Of a DNA stretch of 8,535 nucleotides, positions 1 to 6,920 are shown piece by piece. The notes beneath the pieces are model-generated. The model worked only from the letters and a program-made list of their open reading frames with translations, ran no database searches and was not told where the DNA came from. The stretch's first letter is position 1. Every line of letters starts with the position of its first letter. The DNA lies in contig NBLS01000043.1 of assembly GCA_002084385.1 (NCBI GenBank), positions 1 through 8,535 of the forward strand. The letters run 5' to 3'. Source of the DNA: Desulfobacteraceae bacterium 4572_19 (lineage in GTDB: Bacteria; Desulfobacterota; Desulfobacteria; Desulfobacterales; NBLS01). Position numbers and translations under genes: made by a program.

Positions 1-1686
1 AGGTATCCGTTGTTGCAAAAAAATAAAATTACAGAACGATTGGATGCTGTTGAAGAGATTAAAAATAATTTACAGCTTCTCGAAGAGTTAAGAACAAAAC
101 TGCGGGGGGTTTTTGATCTTGAGCGATTAGGTAGTAAAATCTCAATGGGACAATGCAATGCACGTGATCTTATTGCTCTTAAACGCTCACTTGCCTCACT
201 TCCGGATATTATGCATCTTTTAGTGCAACAAAGTTGTGCTCTTTTTAAATATCCAGATGATATTACACTCTTGGAAGATATTGCAAATTTAATTGAAAAT
301 TCTATTCGAGATGACTCCCCTGCTACCATTACAGAAGGGGCAATTATAAAAGATGGATATAATAAAGAGTTAGATGAACTTATAGAAATCAGCAGAGACG
401 GTAAAAAATGGCTTGCAGAACTAAGTGCAAAGGAAAAGAAAAAAACCGGTTTAAGTTCCCTGAAGATAAAATATAATAAGGTATTTGGATATTTTATCGA
501 AGTATCCAGAGTACAATCAAAAAGTGTACCTGTCCATTATATTCGCAAACAAACACTTGTAAATGCCGAACGCTTTATTACTGATGAATTAAAAATATTT
601 GAATCAAAAATTCTTGGAGCGGAAGATAAAAGAGGGATTTTGGAGTACAAAATTTTTAATGATATTCGTCAGGCTGTTTCTGAAAAATGTGATAATATTC
701 TAAGTACCGCTAATTTTATTGCAAAAATTGACTGTATTGCCAATCTTGCTGAAATTGCAGTTCAAAATAATTATTACTGCCCGGAAATAAACAGCAAAGG
801 GGTAATTAAAATTACAAATGGACGGCATCCTGTTGTGGAAAAAATGATAAGCGGAGAACGGTATGTTCCTAACAGTATAAAGCTTGATAATAAAATAAAT
901 CAAATTATGATTATAACCGGACCGAATATGGCCGGAAAATCAACCGTTTTAAGACAAGTTGCCTTAATTTCAATTCTTGCCCAAATAGGATCATTTGTTC
1001 CGGCTGATAGTGCATCCATCTCCATAAGTGATCGAATTTTCACAAGAGTAGGTGCCCTTGATAACCTGTCCCAGGGTCAAAGTACTTTTATGGTGGAGAT
1101 GGAGGAAACAGCAAATATTATTAATAATGCAACACCCCAAAGTCTTGTTATTATGGACGAGATAGGCAGAGGCACAAGCACTTACGATGGCTTAAGCATT
1201 GCATGGGCAGTTGCAAACCACCTGCATGATTTAAATGGTAAAGGTGTAAAAACACTTTTTGCAACCCATTATCATGAGTTAACAAAGCTTGAAAAAATAA
1301 AAGCCCGTGTTAAAAATTATAATATTGCAGTAAAGGAATTTAAAGATAATATTATTTTTTTAAGAAAATTAATTGAAGGTGGAACAAATAAAAGCTACGG
1401 AATTCAGGTTGCCCGACTTGCAGGAATTCCAGATACGGTTATAGAGGATGCAAAAAGAATACTTAATAAAATTGAAACAGGTGAGCGTCTAACAAAGGAA
1501 GATGTTTATAAAAAAAATGGAAAAAGCAAAAAAATAAAGAAAACAGAAATTCAATTATCACTTTTTCCATCGGAAGATAAATTTATTAATAAACTTTGTA
1601 ATATTGATCTTATGAAAATGACCCCATTGGATGCATTAAACTGCCTTAATAAATTAAAAGAAGATGCACTGAAAGCGAAAAAATAA
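1..1686 (+). CDS. mutS: DNA mismatch repair protein MutS, 5'-truncated by window edge
   Basis: MutS binds base mismatches and small loops in DNA and uses ATP to start mismatch repair. The frame is open from base 1 and begins with RYPLL, matching the family's core-domain stretch, so the true start lies outside. The 561 visible residues compare with roughly 850-900 for the family, so the mismatch-binding domain I and connector domain are missing from the window, not from the gene. Visible parts are the core lever and clamp (about 1-270) and the ABC-type ATPase. The ATPase has Walker A GPNMAGKST (307-315), the signature and Walker B stretch with catalytic DE at 386-387 followed by IGRGTSTYDG, and the ATHYHEL switch near 421. 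Near the C-terminus QLSLF (518-522) fits the beta-clamp binding consensus. The region around 495-515 is a Lys-rich linker. The stop lies three bases before the next gene, suggesting one transcript. Identification is very secure. Confidence 0.98.
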   Translation, partial: RYPLLQKNKITERLDAVEEIKNNLQLLEELRTKLRGVFDLERLGSKISMGQCNARDLIALKRSLASLPDIMHLLVQQSCALFKYPDDITLLEDIANLIENSIRDDSPATITEGAIIKDGYNKELDELIEISRDGKKWLAELSAKEKKKTGLSSLKIKYNKVFGYFIEVSRVQSKSVPVHYIRKQTLVNAERFITDELKIFESKILGAEDKRGILEYKIFNDIRQAVSEKCDNILSTANFIAKIDCIANLAEIAVQNNYYCPEINSKGVIKITNGRHPVVEKMISGERYVPNSIKLDNKINQIMIITGPNMAGKSTVLRQVALISILAQIGSFVPADSASISISDRIFTRVGALDNLSQGQSTFMVEMEETANIINNATPQSLVIMDEIGRGTSTYDGLSIAWAVANHLHDLNGKGVKTLFATHYHELTKLEKIKARVKNYNIAVKEFKDNIIFLRKLIEGGTNKSYGIQVARLAGIPDTVIEDAKRILNKIETGERLTKEDVYKKNGKSKKIKKTEIQLSLFPSEDKFINKLCNIDLMKMTPLDALNCLNKLKEDALKAKK

Positions 1687-1689
1687 TTT

Positions 1690-3564
1690 ATGCCGATAGT
1701 AAAACAACAAATAGATTTCAGACGATATATTACTTTTGATGTTACCATTAAAAGCATGGTCTCGTTAATATTGTTGTCTTTTTTTGTTTTATTAGCCATT
1801 ATGGGAAGTACGTCATTTGCTCTCTCTCCAAAAGATACATATTTATCAGCTGAATCTTATTATAAAGCTCTTCGCAATAATACTGCAAAGCAAAAATATA
1901 GGGATAACTGGTTTTTTTGTATAGCAAAATATCAGGAAGTTTACAAACTGGATCCTAAAGGTCCATGGGCTGCAGCTGGAATGTATATGTCCGGGAAGCT
2001 TTATCTGGAATTATATCATCAGTCAAAAAAAGAGTTATATAAAAATCGCTCTGTGGATATTTTCCAGAGGGTTAAAAATAAATACCCGAAAAGCAGATAT
2101 TCAAAACTTGCAAAAAAAGAACTTCAAAAAAAGAGTCATTCCACGATTAAATTAAAAAAACGAAAAGTTGAAAAGAAAATTAGAGGAAAGATTAAGTCAG
2201 CTTCAAAAAAACAAGCTACAAAAAAAGTTAAATCAACGCCAAAGGTTCAAACTTCGTCTAACGATGCCAATTCTTATAAAAAAAAACCTGTAAAAAAACA
2301 GCCTGTAATTTATAGTGAACCGGCAATAAAAAAACAAAAAAATATTTCAGGGCAGTCATCAAAGACTTTAAAAACTACAGGAAATTCAGATAAAAATAGA
2401 AGTAATGCCGATATTATAATTACAAATCTTCGATACTGGACAAATCCAAGTTACACTCGTATTGTTATAGATGCTGATAAAAAAGCAAAATATAATTCTC
2501 ACCTTTTAAAAAGAGACCCTTCATTAAAAAAACCACAAAGACTTTATATTGATTTTCATAATTGCAGATTACAAAATGGTTCTAAACAAAGCATTCCCAT
2601 TAACGATAATCTACTTCGTAATGTTCGTGCTGCTCAATACTCCAAGGATTCTGTTCGGGTTGTAATTGATATAAAATCCTTTAATGATTATAAAATATTT
2701 TCGTTAAATAATCCTTTTAGGGTAGTTGTGGACATTCGGGGAAAAACTTCGAAAACTACACATACTTTGAAAACATATTCAAAGAATAAAACTTCTGATA
2801 AAATTACCTCTTCCCAAAAATCGAAAAAAACACCTCCTGTTAAGACATCAGCAGGTGCTCTTGCAAAGCAACTCTCACTTGGAGTAAGCAGGATAGTAAT
2901 AGATGCAGGTCATGGAGGAAAAGATGTTGGTGCAATCGGACACATAAAAGGGATATATGAAAAAAATGTAGCGTTAGATATAGCTAAACGCCTTGCTGTT
3001 AAATTACGCCGAAATCTTAAATGCGAAGTTATACTTACAAGAAACTCGGATAAATTTTTAACTTTGGAAGAGCGAACTGCATTTGCAAATACACGCAATG
3101 CAGACCTTTTTATATCCATTCATACAAATGCCGCACGAAATAAAAATGCTTATGGTATCGAAACGTATTTTTTAAATCTTGCCACAGATAAAACATCTAT
3201 ATCTGTTGCAGCAAGAGAAAATGCAACGTCCACAAAAAATATAAGTGATCTTCAATCTATTCTTAACGATTTAATGAGGAACGCCAAGATAAATGAATCC
3301 AGTCGATTAGCAGGTTATGTACAAGATTCGATGTATAATGGAATGAAAAAAAGATATGATAGAATTAAAAATAAAGGCGTAAAACAAGCACCATTTTATG
3401 TTCTTCTCGGAGCACAAATGCCAGCCATATTAATAGAAACTTCTTTTATTAGCAATCCCAAGGAGTGTAAAAGACTGACAAGTACAAGATATAAAGACCT
3501 TCTTTGTGATTCGATTGCCAAAGGTGTAAAAGAGTATATACAAGATACAAATATGGGGTTATAA
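1690..3564 (+). CDS. Exported N-acetylmuramoyl-L-alanine amidase (AMIN + Amidase_3)
   Basis: A zinc amidase that cuts the bond between N-acetylmuramic acid and L-alanine in peptidoglycan, acting in the periplasm in cell separation or wall turnover. A hydrophobic stretch at residues 24-38 ending near TSFA-LS (44) looks like a signal peptide. Residues about 50-145 are helical and TPR-like, and 145-235 is a very Lys-rich, low-complexity linker. An AMIN domain follows (about 241-350; wall or septum targeting), then a second Lys/Ser/Thr linker and the Amidase_3 domain (about 400-617). Zinc ligands His408 (DAGHGG), Glu424 (YEKN) and His478 (SIHTNA) and catalytic Glu583 (LIETSF) are all present, so it should be active. 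The 624 residues exceed the E. coli AmiC type because of the N-terminal region. The start three bases after mutS has no clear Shine-Dalgarno, so coupled translation is likely. Met23 (base 1756) is an alternative start but would leave an uncharged n-region before the signal peptide. Confidence 0.93.
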   Translation: MPIVKQQIDFRRYITFDVTIKSMVSLILLSFFVLLAIMGSTSFALSPKDTYLSAESYYKALRNNTAKQKYRDNWFFCIAKYQEVYKLDPKGPWAAAGMYMSGKLYLELYHQSKKELYKNRSVDIFQRVKNKYPKSRYSKLAKKELQKKSHSTIKLKKRKVEKKIRGKIKSASKKQATKKVKSTPKVQTSSNDANSYKKKPVKKQPVIYSEPAIKKQKNISGQSSKTLKTTGNSDKNRSNADIIITNLRYWTNPSYTRIVIDADKKAKYNSHLLKRDPSLKKPQRLYIDFHNCRLQNGSKQSIPINDNLLRNVRAAQYSKDSVRVVIDIKSFNDYKIFSLNNPFRVVVDIRGKTSKTTHTLKTYSKNKTSDKITSSQKSKKTPPVKTSAGALAKQLSLGVSRIVIDAGHGGKDVGAIGHIKGIYEKNVALDIAKRLAVKLRRNLKCEVILTRNSDKFLTLEERTAFANTRNADLFISIHTNAARNKNAYGIETYFLNLATDKTSISVAARENATSTKNISDLQSILNDLMRNAKINESSRLAGYVQDSMYNGMKKRYDRIKNKGVKQAPFYVLLGAQMPAILIETSFISNPKECKRLTSTRYKDLLCDSIAKGVKEYIQDTNMGL

Positions 3565-3573
3565 CCACCATAT
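3551..3573 (+). terminator. Possible weak hairpin over the amidase stop codon
   Basis: ATATGG (3551-3556) pairs with CCATAT (3568-3573), and GGT (3557-3559) pairs with ACC (3564-3566) around a TATA loop with one bulged A. The hairpin spans the amidase stop codon and is followed by an AT-rich stretch but no clear T-run. It could attenuate transcription between the amidase and the hydratase, but it is not a convincing intrinsic terminator. Confidence 0.3.
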
Positions 3574-3587
3574 TTATATAACATTTA

Positions 3588-3659
3588 TGGCAGAATTAAC
3601 TGCCACAACAAAAAATGAAAGTTCAAATATTATGGCATTTTATTGGGACTTTCATATAA
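3588..3659 (-). repeat. Two-hairpin intergenic repeat, copy A
   Basis: Read on the minus strand, this 72-base element starts with TTATATGAAAGTC (3659-3647). After a roughly 25-base loop it has the partner arm ACTTTCAT (complement of 3615-3622), then a T-rich linker ending TTGTTG, then a second hairpin TGGCAG-ttaatt-CTGCCA (complement of 3588-3605). The same order and spacing recur in copy B at 5833-5903. The second stem is six base pairs here and five in copy B, with changes on both sides that keep pairing. It fills most of the gap between the amidase and the hydratase. It codes for nothing evident. Whether it is a miniature mobile element or an RNA structure cannot be decided from one window. 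Confidence 0.75.
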
Positions 3660-3660
3660 T
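3632..3660 (+). promoter_or_regulatory. Possible sigma-70 promoter at the tip of repeat copy A
   Basis: A perfect -10 hexamer TATAAT lies at 3655-3660 and overlaps the terminal ATATAA of repeat copy A. Seventeen bases upstream, ATGGCA (3632-3637) matches four of six positions of TTGACA. A transcript starting near 3667 would have a leader of about 20 bases, with the ribosome binding site at 3676-3681. In such AT-rich DNA a TATAAT can arise by chance, so this is only a candidate promoter for the hydratase and ligase genes. Confidence 0.35.
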
Positions 3661-3675
3661 AATGATCTATACAAT

Positions 3676-3681
3676 GGAGGG
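3676..3681 (+). promoter_or_regulatory. Ribosome binding site that fixes the hydratase start
   Basis: GGAGGG stands four bases before the ATG at 3686. It is the strongest Shine-Dalgarno in the window and selects this start over the in-frame upstream ATG at 3587, which would add 33 residues encoded by repeat DNA and has no such site. Confidence 0.8.
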
Positions 3682-3685
3682 AATT

Positions 3686-4477
3686 ATGGATTTTAGTAAT
3701 ATTATTTTTAAGGAAGATGATGGAATTGCAACAATTACTTTTAACAGGCCAAAGGCTCTTAACGCTCTTAATCGTGAATTATTGGAAGAGTTTTCGCAAG
3801 CATTGGATATGGTGGAGGCAAATGAAAATATCAGAGTATTAGTTCTTACAGGCACAGGAGATAAAGCTTTTGTTGCAGGTGCTGATATATCAGAACTTGC
3901 CAAATGCAATGCTTTGCAAGGAAAAAACTTTTCAACTTGTGGGCAGTCGGTTATGAATAAGTTGCAATCACTTTCAATACCGGTTATAGGTGCTGTTAAT
4001 GGTTTTGCTCTTGGTGGAGGAAGTGAAATTGCCCTTGCTTGTGACTTTATTTATGCGTCCGAAAATGCCAAATTTGGCCTTCCTGAAATAACTCTTGGGC
4101 TTATACCTGGTTTTGGAGGAACCCAACGACTTCCCAGAACTATTGGTCTTAACATGGCCAAGGAGATGATTTTTACAGGCAAAATGATATCGGCATCGGA
4201 AGCAAATGAGATTGGTATGGTCAATAAAGTTTGCCCACCAGATGAACTTCTTGAAACAGTGCTTAAAGTTGCAAAAAATATTGCAAAAAAAGGAAAAGTT
4301 TCGTTACGTGCAGCTAAACAGACAATTAACGGAGGCACTGAAACAGATCTTCAAACTGGATGTAAAATAGAAGTTGATGCATTTGCATTGTGTATGGCAA
4401 GCGAAGATGCAAAAGAGGGTACTCTGGCTTTTCTGGAAAAAAGAAAAGCTGCATTTAAAGGCAATAGAGACGAATAA
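3686..4477 (+). CDS. Enoyl-CoA hydratase / crotonase-family protein
   Basis: A 263-residue crotonase-fold enzyme, the usual family length, expected to add water reversibly across the double bond of a trans-2-enoyl-CoA such as crotonyl-CoA in the cytoplasm. The N-terminal [12 protein letters not shown] (18-29) is typical. [12 protein letters not shown] (61-72) supplies part of the CoA and oxyanion-hole site. GFALGGGSE (106-114) gives the second oxyanion-hole glycine and Glu114; PEITLG (133-138) gives Glu134. Both glutamates correspond to the two catalytic ones of rat mitochondrial hydratase (144 and 164), which favours true hydratase activity over other crotonase reactions. [11 protein letters not shown] (141-151) and the C-terminal [11 protein letters not shown] (249-259) also fit. 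The start is set by the GGAGGG site. The gene ends 28 bases before the ligase gene and probably shares its transcript. Substrate chain length cannot be read from sequence; a crt-type short-chain role is an inference. Confidence 0.93.
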   Translation: MDFSNIIFKEDDGIATITFNRPKALNALNRELLEEFSQALDMVEANENIRVLVLTGTGDKAFVAGADISELAKCNALQGKNFSTCGQSVMNKLQSLSIPVIGAVNGFALGGGSEIALACDFIYASENAKFGLPEITLGLIPGFGGTQRLPRTIGLNMAKEMIFTGKMISASEANEIGMVNKVCPPDELLETVLKVAKNIAKKGKVSLRAAKQTINGGTETDLQTGCKIEVDAFALCMASEDAKEGTLAFLEKRKAAFKGNRDE

Positions 4478-4505
4478 AAATTGTATTAACGGAGAACTTA
4501 GAACA

Positions 4506-5789
4506 ATGATCTATGATATTGATTTTGAAACCATGCCAAGAGAAGCGTTAGAGGCAATTCAACTAAAACGTTTACAGACAACACTTGAACGTGTAAATGC
4601 AACAGTTCCATTTTATCGGGGAAAATTTGAAAAAGCTGGTATAAAACCTTCAGATCTTAAATCTGTAAAAGATTTGCATAAGCTTCCCTTTACCACAAAA
4701 CAGGATTTGCGTGATAATTATCCCTATGGAATGTTTGCAGTACCTATGGATAATGTTGTGCGTATTCATGCATCATCTGGTACAACAGGACAACCTACTG
4801 TAGTTGGATATACGGCACGAGATATTAAAACATGGTCAGAACTTATGGCAAGAAGTCTTGCTGCTGGTGGGGCATGGAGGGGAGATATTATTCATAATGC
4901 ATTTGGATATGGTTTATTTACAGGTGGGCTTGGAGTTCATTATGGCTCTGAGACTCTGGGAACATCAGTAATTCCGGTTTCAGGGGGAAATACCAAAAGA
5001 CAGATTATAATTATGAGGGATTTTAAACCCACAATTATAACCGCAACACCTTCATATATTTTACACCTTGCCGAAGTTGCTGATGAGATGGGAATATCTT
5101 TTAAAGATTTAAGCTTTAAATTTGGTATTTTTGGTGCTGAGCCATGGTCGGAAAGTATGAGGCAGGAGATTGAAAATAAACTTTATCTTACTGCTGTAGA
5201 TATTTATGGATTAAGCGAAATTATGGGACCTGGTGTGGCCATGGAATGCCATGAAGCAAAAAAAGGATTGCATGTATGGGAAGATCATTTTATTGCAGAG
5301 ATAATTAATCCCGACACGGGTGAAGTCCTTCCATATGGTGAGGTTGGTGAACTTGTTTTTACCTCCATTACCAAAGAAGCTTTTCCAATCATACGTTACA
5401 GAACTCGTGATATAACGTCTTTAAATCCCGAACCATGTATTTGTGGCAGAACCCATGTACGCATGAACAGGGTAAGTGGGCGAACTGATGATATGCTTAT
5501 TATACGCGGTGTTAATGTATTTCCATCACAGATAGAAAGTGTTATTATGCAAATGGATGAAATTGATCCGCATTATCAACTTATCGTTGATCGTGAAGGA
5601 AGCTTGGATACCCTTACGGTTAATGTTGAAGTTGGGAACAACCTTTTTTCTGATGAGGTAAAAACTCTGCAAAGCCTTGAAAGAAAACTTTCAAATAATA
5701 TAAAGGAATATCTTGGAGTATCTGCAAAAGTGAAACTTGTGGAATCGAAAACCATTGAACGCAGAGTCCATAGAAAAGCTACATTATAA
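4506..5789 (+). CDS. paaK: Phenylacetate-CoA ligase-type aryl/acyl-CoA ligase
   Basis: An ATP-dependent ligase that adenylates a carboxylic acid and joins it to coenzyme A; the family is named for phenylacetate. At 427 residues it is slightly short of the usual 430-440. ASSGTTGQP (89-97) is the phosphate-binding loop, YGLSE (234-238) the adenylate motif, RTRD (299-302) the ribose-binding region, and GRTDDM (325-330) leads into the small C-terminal domain with [11 protein letters not shown] (334-344). CICG (311-314) is typical of the family. GGAGA at 4491-4495 lies ten bases before the chosen ATG. Upstream in-frame starts overlap the hydratase gene and were discounted. The extreme C-terminus is unusual: after TIER the family normally continues with a GKA(K/V)RVxDxR-like tail, but here it reads RVHRKATL and stops inside the tandem repeat. 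The ACT gene downstream is the common partner of this ligase in anaerobes. The true substrate (phenylacetate or another aryl acid) is not determined. Confidence 0.93.
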   Translation: MIYDIDFETMPREALEAIQLKRLQTTLERVNATVPFYRGKFEKAGIKPSDLKSVKDLHKLPFTTKQDLRDNYPYGMFAVPMDNVVRIHASSGTTGQPTVVGYTARDIKTWSELMARSLAAGGAWRGDIIHNAFGYGLFTGGLGVHYGSETLGTSVIPVSGGNTKRQIIIMRDFKPTIITATPSYILHLAEVADEMGISFKDLSFKFGIFGAEPWSESMRQEIENKLYLTAVDIYGLSEIMGPGVAMECHEAKKGLHVWEDHFIAEIINPDTGEVLPYGEVGELVFTSITKEAFPIIRYRTRDITSLNPEPCICGRTHVRMNRVSGRTDDMLIIRGVNVFPSQIESVIMQMDEIDPHYQLIVDREGSLDTLTVNVEVGNNLFSDEVKTLQSLERKLSNNIKEYLGVSAKVKLVESKTIERRVHRKATL

Positions 5790-5906
5790 AGATTTTCATT
5801 TTTTGTTGTGGCGTATTATTCGCCGTGGTGGTTTATATGAAAGTCTATAAAAAAGCTGTATTGTAAAGACTTTCATTTTTTTGTTGTGGCGTACTATTCG
5901 CCATGG
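5766..5906 (+). repeat. Tandem duplication of a 77-base unit covering the paaK 3' end
   Basis: Bases 5766-5828 and 5843-5906 are direct repeats with an offset of 77. Over 63 aligned positions there are eight substitutions, all transitions, and one extra T in a T-run. The first copy contains the last seven codons and stop of paaK; the second contains the non-coding counterpart, reading as KAVL-stop where paaK has KATL-stop. Each copy also carries the GTTGTGGCG hairpin of the intergenic repeat family, TGGCG-tattatt-CGCC and TGGCG-tactatt-CGCCA. The duplication was presumably made before the transitions accumulated. Confidence 0.85.
5833..5903 (+). repeat. Two-hairpin intergenic repeat, copy B
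   Basis: TTATATGAAAGTC (5833-5845) starts the element. ATGAAAGTC (5837-5845) pairs perfectly with GACTTTCAT (5868-5876) across a 22-base loop. A seven-T run and GTTG follow, then the hairpin TGGCG (5887-5891), loop, CGCCA (5899-5903). At 71 bases it is almost the same length as copy A and has the same order of parts in the opposite orientation relative to the window. It lies directly before the ribosome binding site of the ACT gene. A partial extra copy of its right half sits at 5790-5825. Confidence 0.75.
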
Positions 5907-5931
5907 CAAGTTATTCAAAAGGGGAATTTTT

Positions 5932-6263
5932 ATGAAAGCAGAACAAATTTCTATTTTTCTTGAAAACAAAGAGGGAAGAATAGCCGAAGTTACATCTATT
6001 CTTGCCAAAAAACAGAAGGGTTCACCTTTGGCAAAACCGATGTTGTTGCGGTAAAAGTTGAAGATAAACCAGGCGGTTTAAATGATATTCTAAATTATAT
6101 CGAAGATGCAAATATTAATGTCGAGTATATGTATTCTTTTGCAAGTGTTGCCAATAATAATGCTATTATGATATTTCGATTTGATAATATTGATGGTGCA
6201 ATAGAAACGCTTACTGAAAAAGGCGTGAAAGTGTTTAATGAAAAAGATGTTTATACGATGTAG
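5932..6263 (+). pseudogene. ACT-domain protein (COG4747-like), broken by internal deletion and frameshift
   Basis: The intact family has two ACT domains in about 140-145 residues and often follows paaK-type ligases; it is presumed to bind a small ligand and regulate. AGGGG at 5920-5924 is a good ribosome site for the ATG at 5932. The first 25 residues (MKAEQISIFLENKEGR onwards to TSILA) match the start of the first ACT domain. The frame then runs into unrelated sequence and stops at 6052-6054, giving a 40-residue product. From about 6009, in the -1 frame, the family resumes with KTEGFTFGKTDVVAV, then EDKPGGL and INVEYMY, and continues to the TAG at 6261 (84 residues). About 33-36 residues of the first ACT domain are missing. 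The gap lies at an A-rich spot (6007-6012), suggesting a deletion between short A-rich matches. Even a frameshift there would leave the first domain incomplete. Confidence 0.85.
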
Positions 6264-6286
6264 TAGGTAATTGTCTTTTGACCCTT

Positions 6287-6339
6287 TTTTATATGAAAGT
6301 CCTTATAGTATATCATATTATTGAGACTTTCATATAAAA
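6287..6339. terminator. Perfect 15-bp inverted repeat between convergent genes (repeat copy C)
   Basis: TTTTATATGAAAGTC (6287-6301) is the exact reverse complement of GACTTTCATATAAAA (6325-6339), with a 23-base loop. It carries the terminus shared with copies A and B at both ends but lacks the GTTGTGGCG hairpin. It sits in the 90-base gap between the ACT pseudogene stop and the glycosyltransferase stop. T-rich flanks on one side and A-rich on the other would let it end transcription from either direction, so a two-way terminator role is plausible. Its right arm and preceding bases match the copy A tip at 19 of 20 positions (compare 3640-3659 with 6317-6336 approximately). Confidence 0.6.
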
Positions 6340-6353
6340 TTCTCATTTAAGCA

Positions 6354-6920
6354 CTATTTATTATTGGGTATAATTCTTTTTTTCACTGCAAGTTTTAATT
6401 TTTCAGGAAGATAATCCATAATTTTTGATCCAATCTTATTCTCTTTAACTTTTGTGAAAAAATTTATTAACGGCTTGTGTTGTTTATTACATGAATAATT
6501 CTCTTTTTTCTCAATTCTATTGCTGTATTTTCTGATCCATTGTGCGTCAATCTGATTTTTTTCAGGTTGATTCTTTTCAGATTGAGGCTTGCTATCTGAT
6601 GGAACAAGATAGTGTTTAGAGTAAGAGAACTCTCTTAGTTTTTTCTCTGGATCCTGAACCCACTTCCCATTAGTACTTATATCATCAATACTTAAAAGTT
6701 CTTCTCTGATTGATAAAAATAAATCAAGCCTTTGGGATACAGATTGGTCCCATGGGACTATCCATGAAAAAGGTCTGCCGGCAAGACGTTCGGCAAACGA
6801 TCCGATATCAGGGGCAACAATTGGAAGTGCAACTTTTAAAGATTCACTTAATGTATAACTGTACGTTTCCGGCCAAAGTGCTGGAAACCACACCAGATGA
6901 GGTTTAAGTTCACCAATCAT
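6354..6920 (-). CDS. C-terminal fragment of a GT4-type glycosyltransferase, detached by frameshift
   Basis: This 188-residue frame is the downstream part of the gene at 6917-8535. Homology actually begins ten residues before its ATG, at 6950 (GVYQNECLSE), in a frame different from the upstream part. The opening residues, KPHLVWFPALWPETYSYTLS (6-25), are the nucleotide-sugar-binding half of a GT4 (glycosyltransferase group 1) domain, followed by APDIGSFAERLAGRPFSW (37-54). Residues about 105-188 form a hydrophilic, Lys-rich tail with the small repeat PEKNQ. The ATG overlaps the upstream stop as ATGA, so coupled re-initiation could make this piece as a separate protein. Without the N-terminal half of the GT4 domain it is unlikely to be an active enzyme. 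It is best read as part of a pseudogene, or of an intact gene if the frame break is a sequence error. Confidence 0.75.
   Translation of the reverse strand: MIGELKPHLVWFPALWPETYSYTLSESLKVALPIVAPDIGSFAERLAGRPFSWIVPWDQSVSQRLDLFLSIREELLSIDDISTNGKWVQDPEKKLREFSYSKHYLVPSDSKPQSEKNQPEKNQIDAQWIRKYSNRIEKKENYSCNKQHKPLINFFTKVKENKIGSKIMDYLPEKLKLAVKKRIIPNNK

Noticed and set aside
2910..3119. Minus-strand frame inside the amidase, and similar ones inside mutS, the hydratase and the glycosyltransferase (for example 4051-4338 minus, 7676-7996 plus)
   Set aside because: All lie wholly within well-supported genes on the other strand and show no domain, ribosome site or independent sign of coding.
3587..3685. 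Longer hydratase start at the ATG at 3587
   Set aside because: The extra 33 residues are encoded by repeat copy A, match nothing expected in the family and lack a ribosome site, while the ATG at 3686 has GGAGGG at ideal spacing.
5796..6008. Minus-strand reading frame of 70 codons with an internal peptide repeat (RIVRHNKK / RIIRHNKK)
   Set aside because: The peptide repeat simply reflects the DNA tandem duplication; the frame overlaps the ACT gene start and shows no ribosome site or known domain.
6004..6016. Programmed -1 frameshift at AAAAAAC in the ACT gene
   Set aside because: The phase of the A6C run relative to the codons does not fit the classic X-XXY-YYZ form, and a slip would still leave a third of the protein missing. 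Deletion explains more.
3588..6339. CRISPR-like array
   Set aside because: The repeat copies are few, widely and irregularly spaced, in mixed orientation, and sit in separate gaps between genes, with no cas genes visible.
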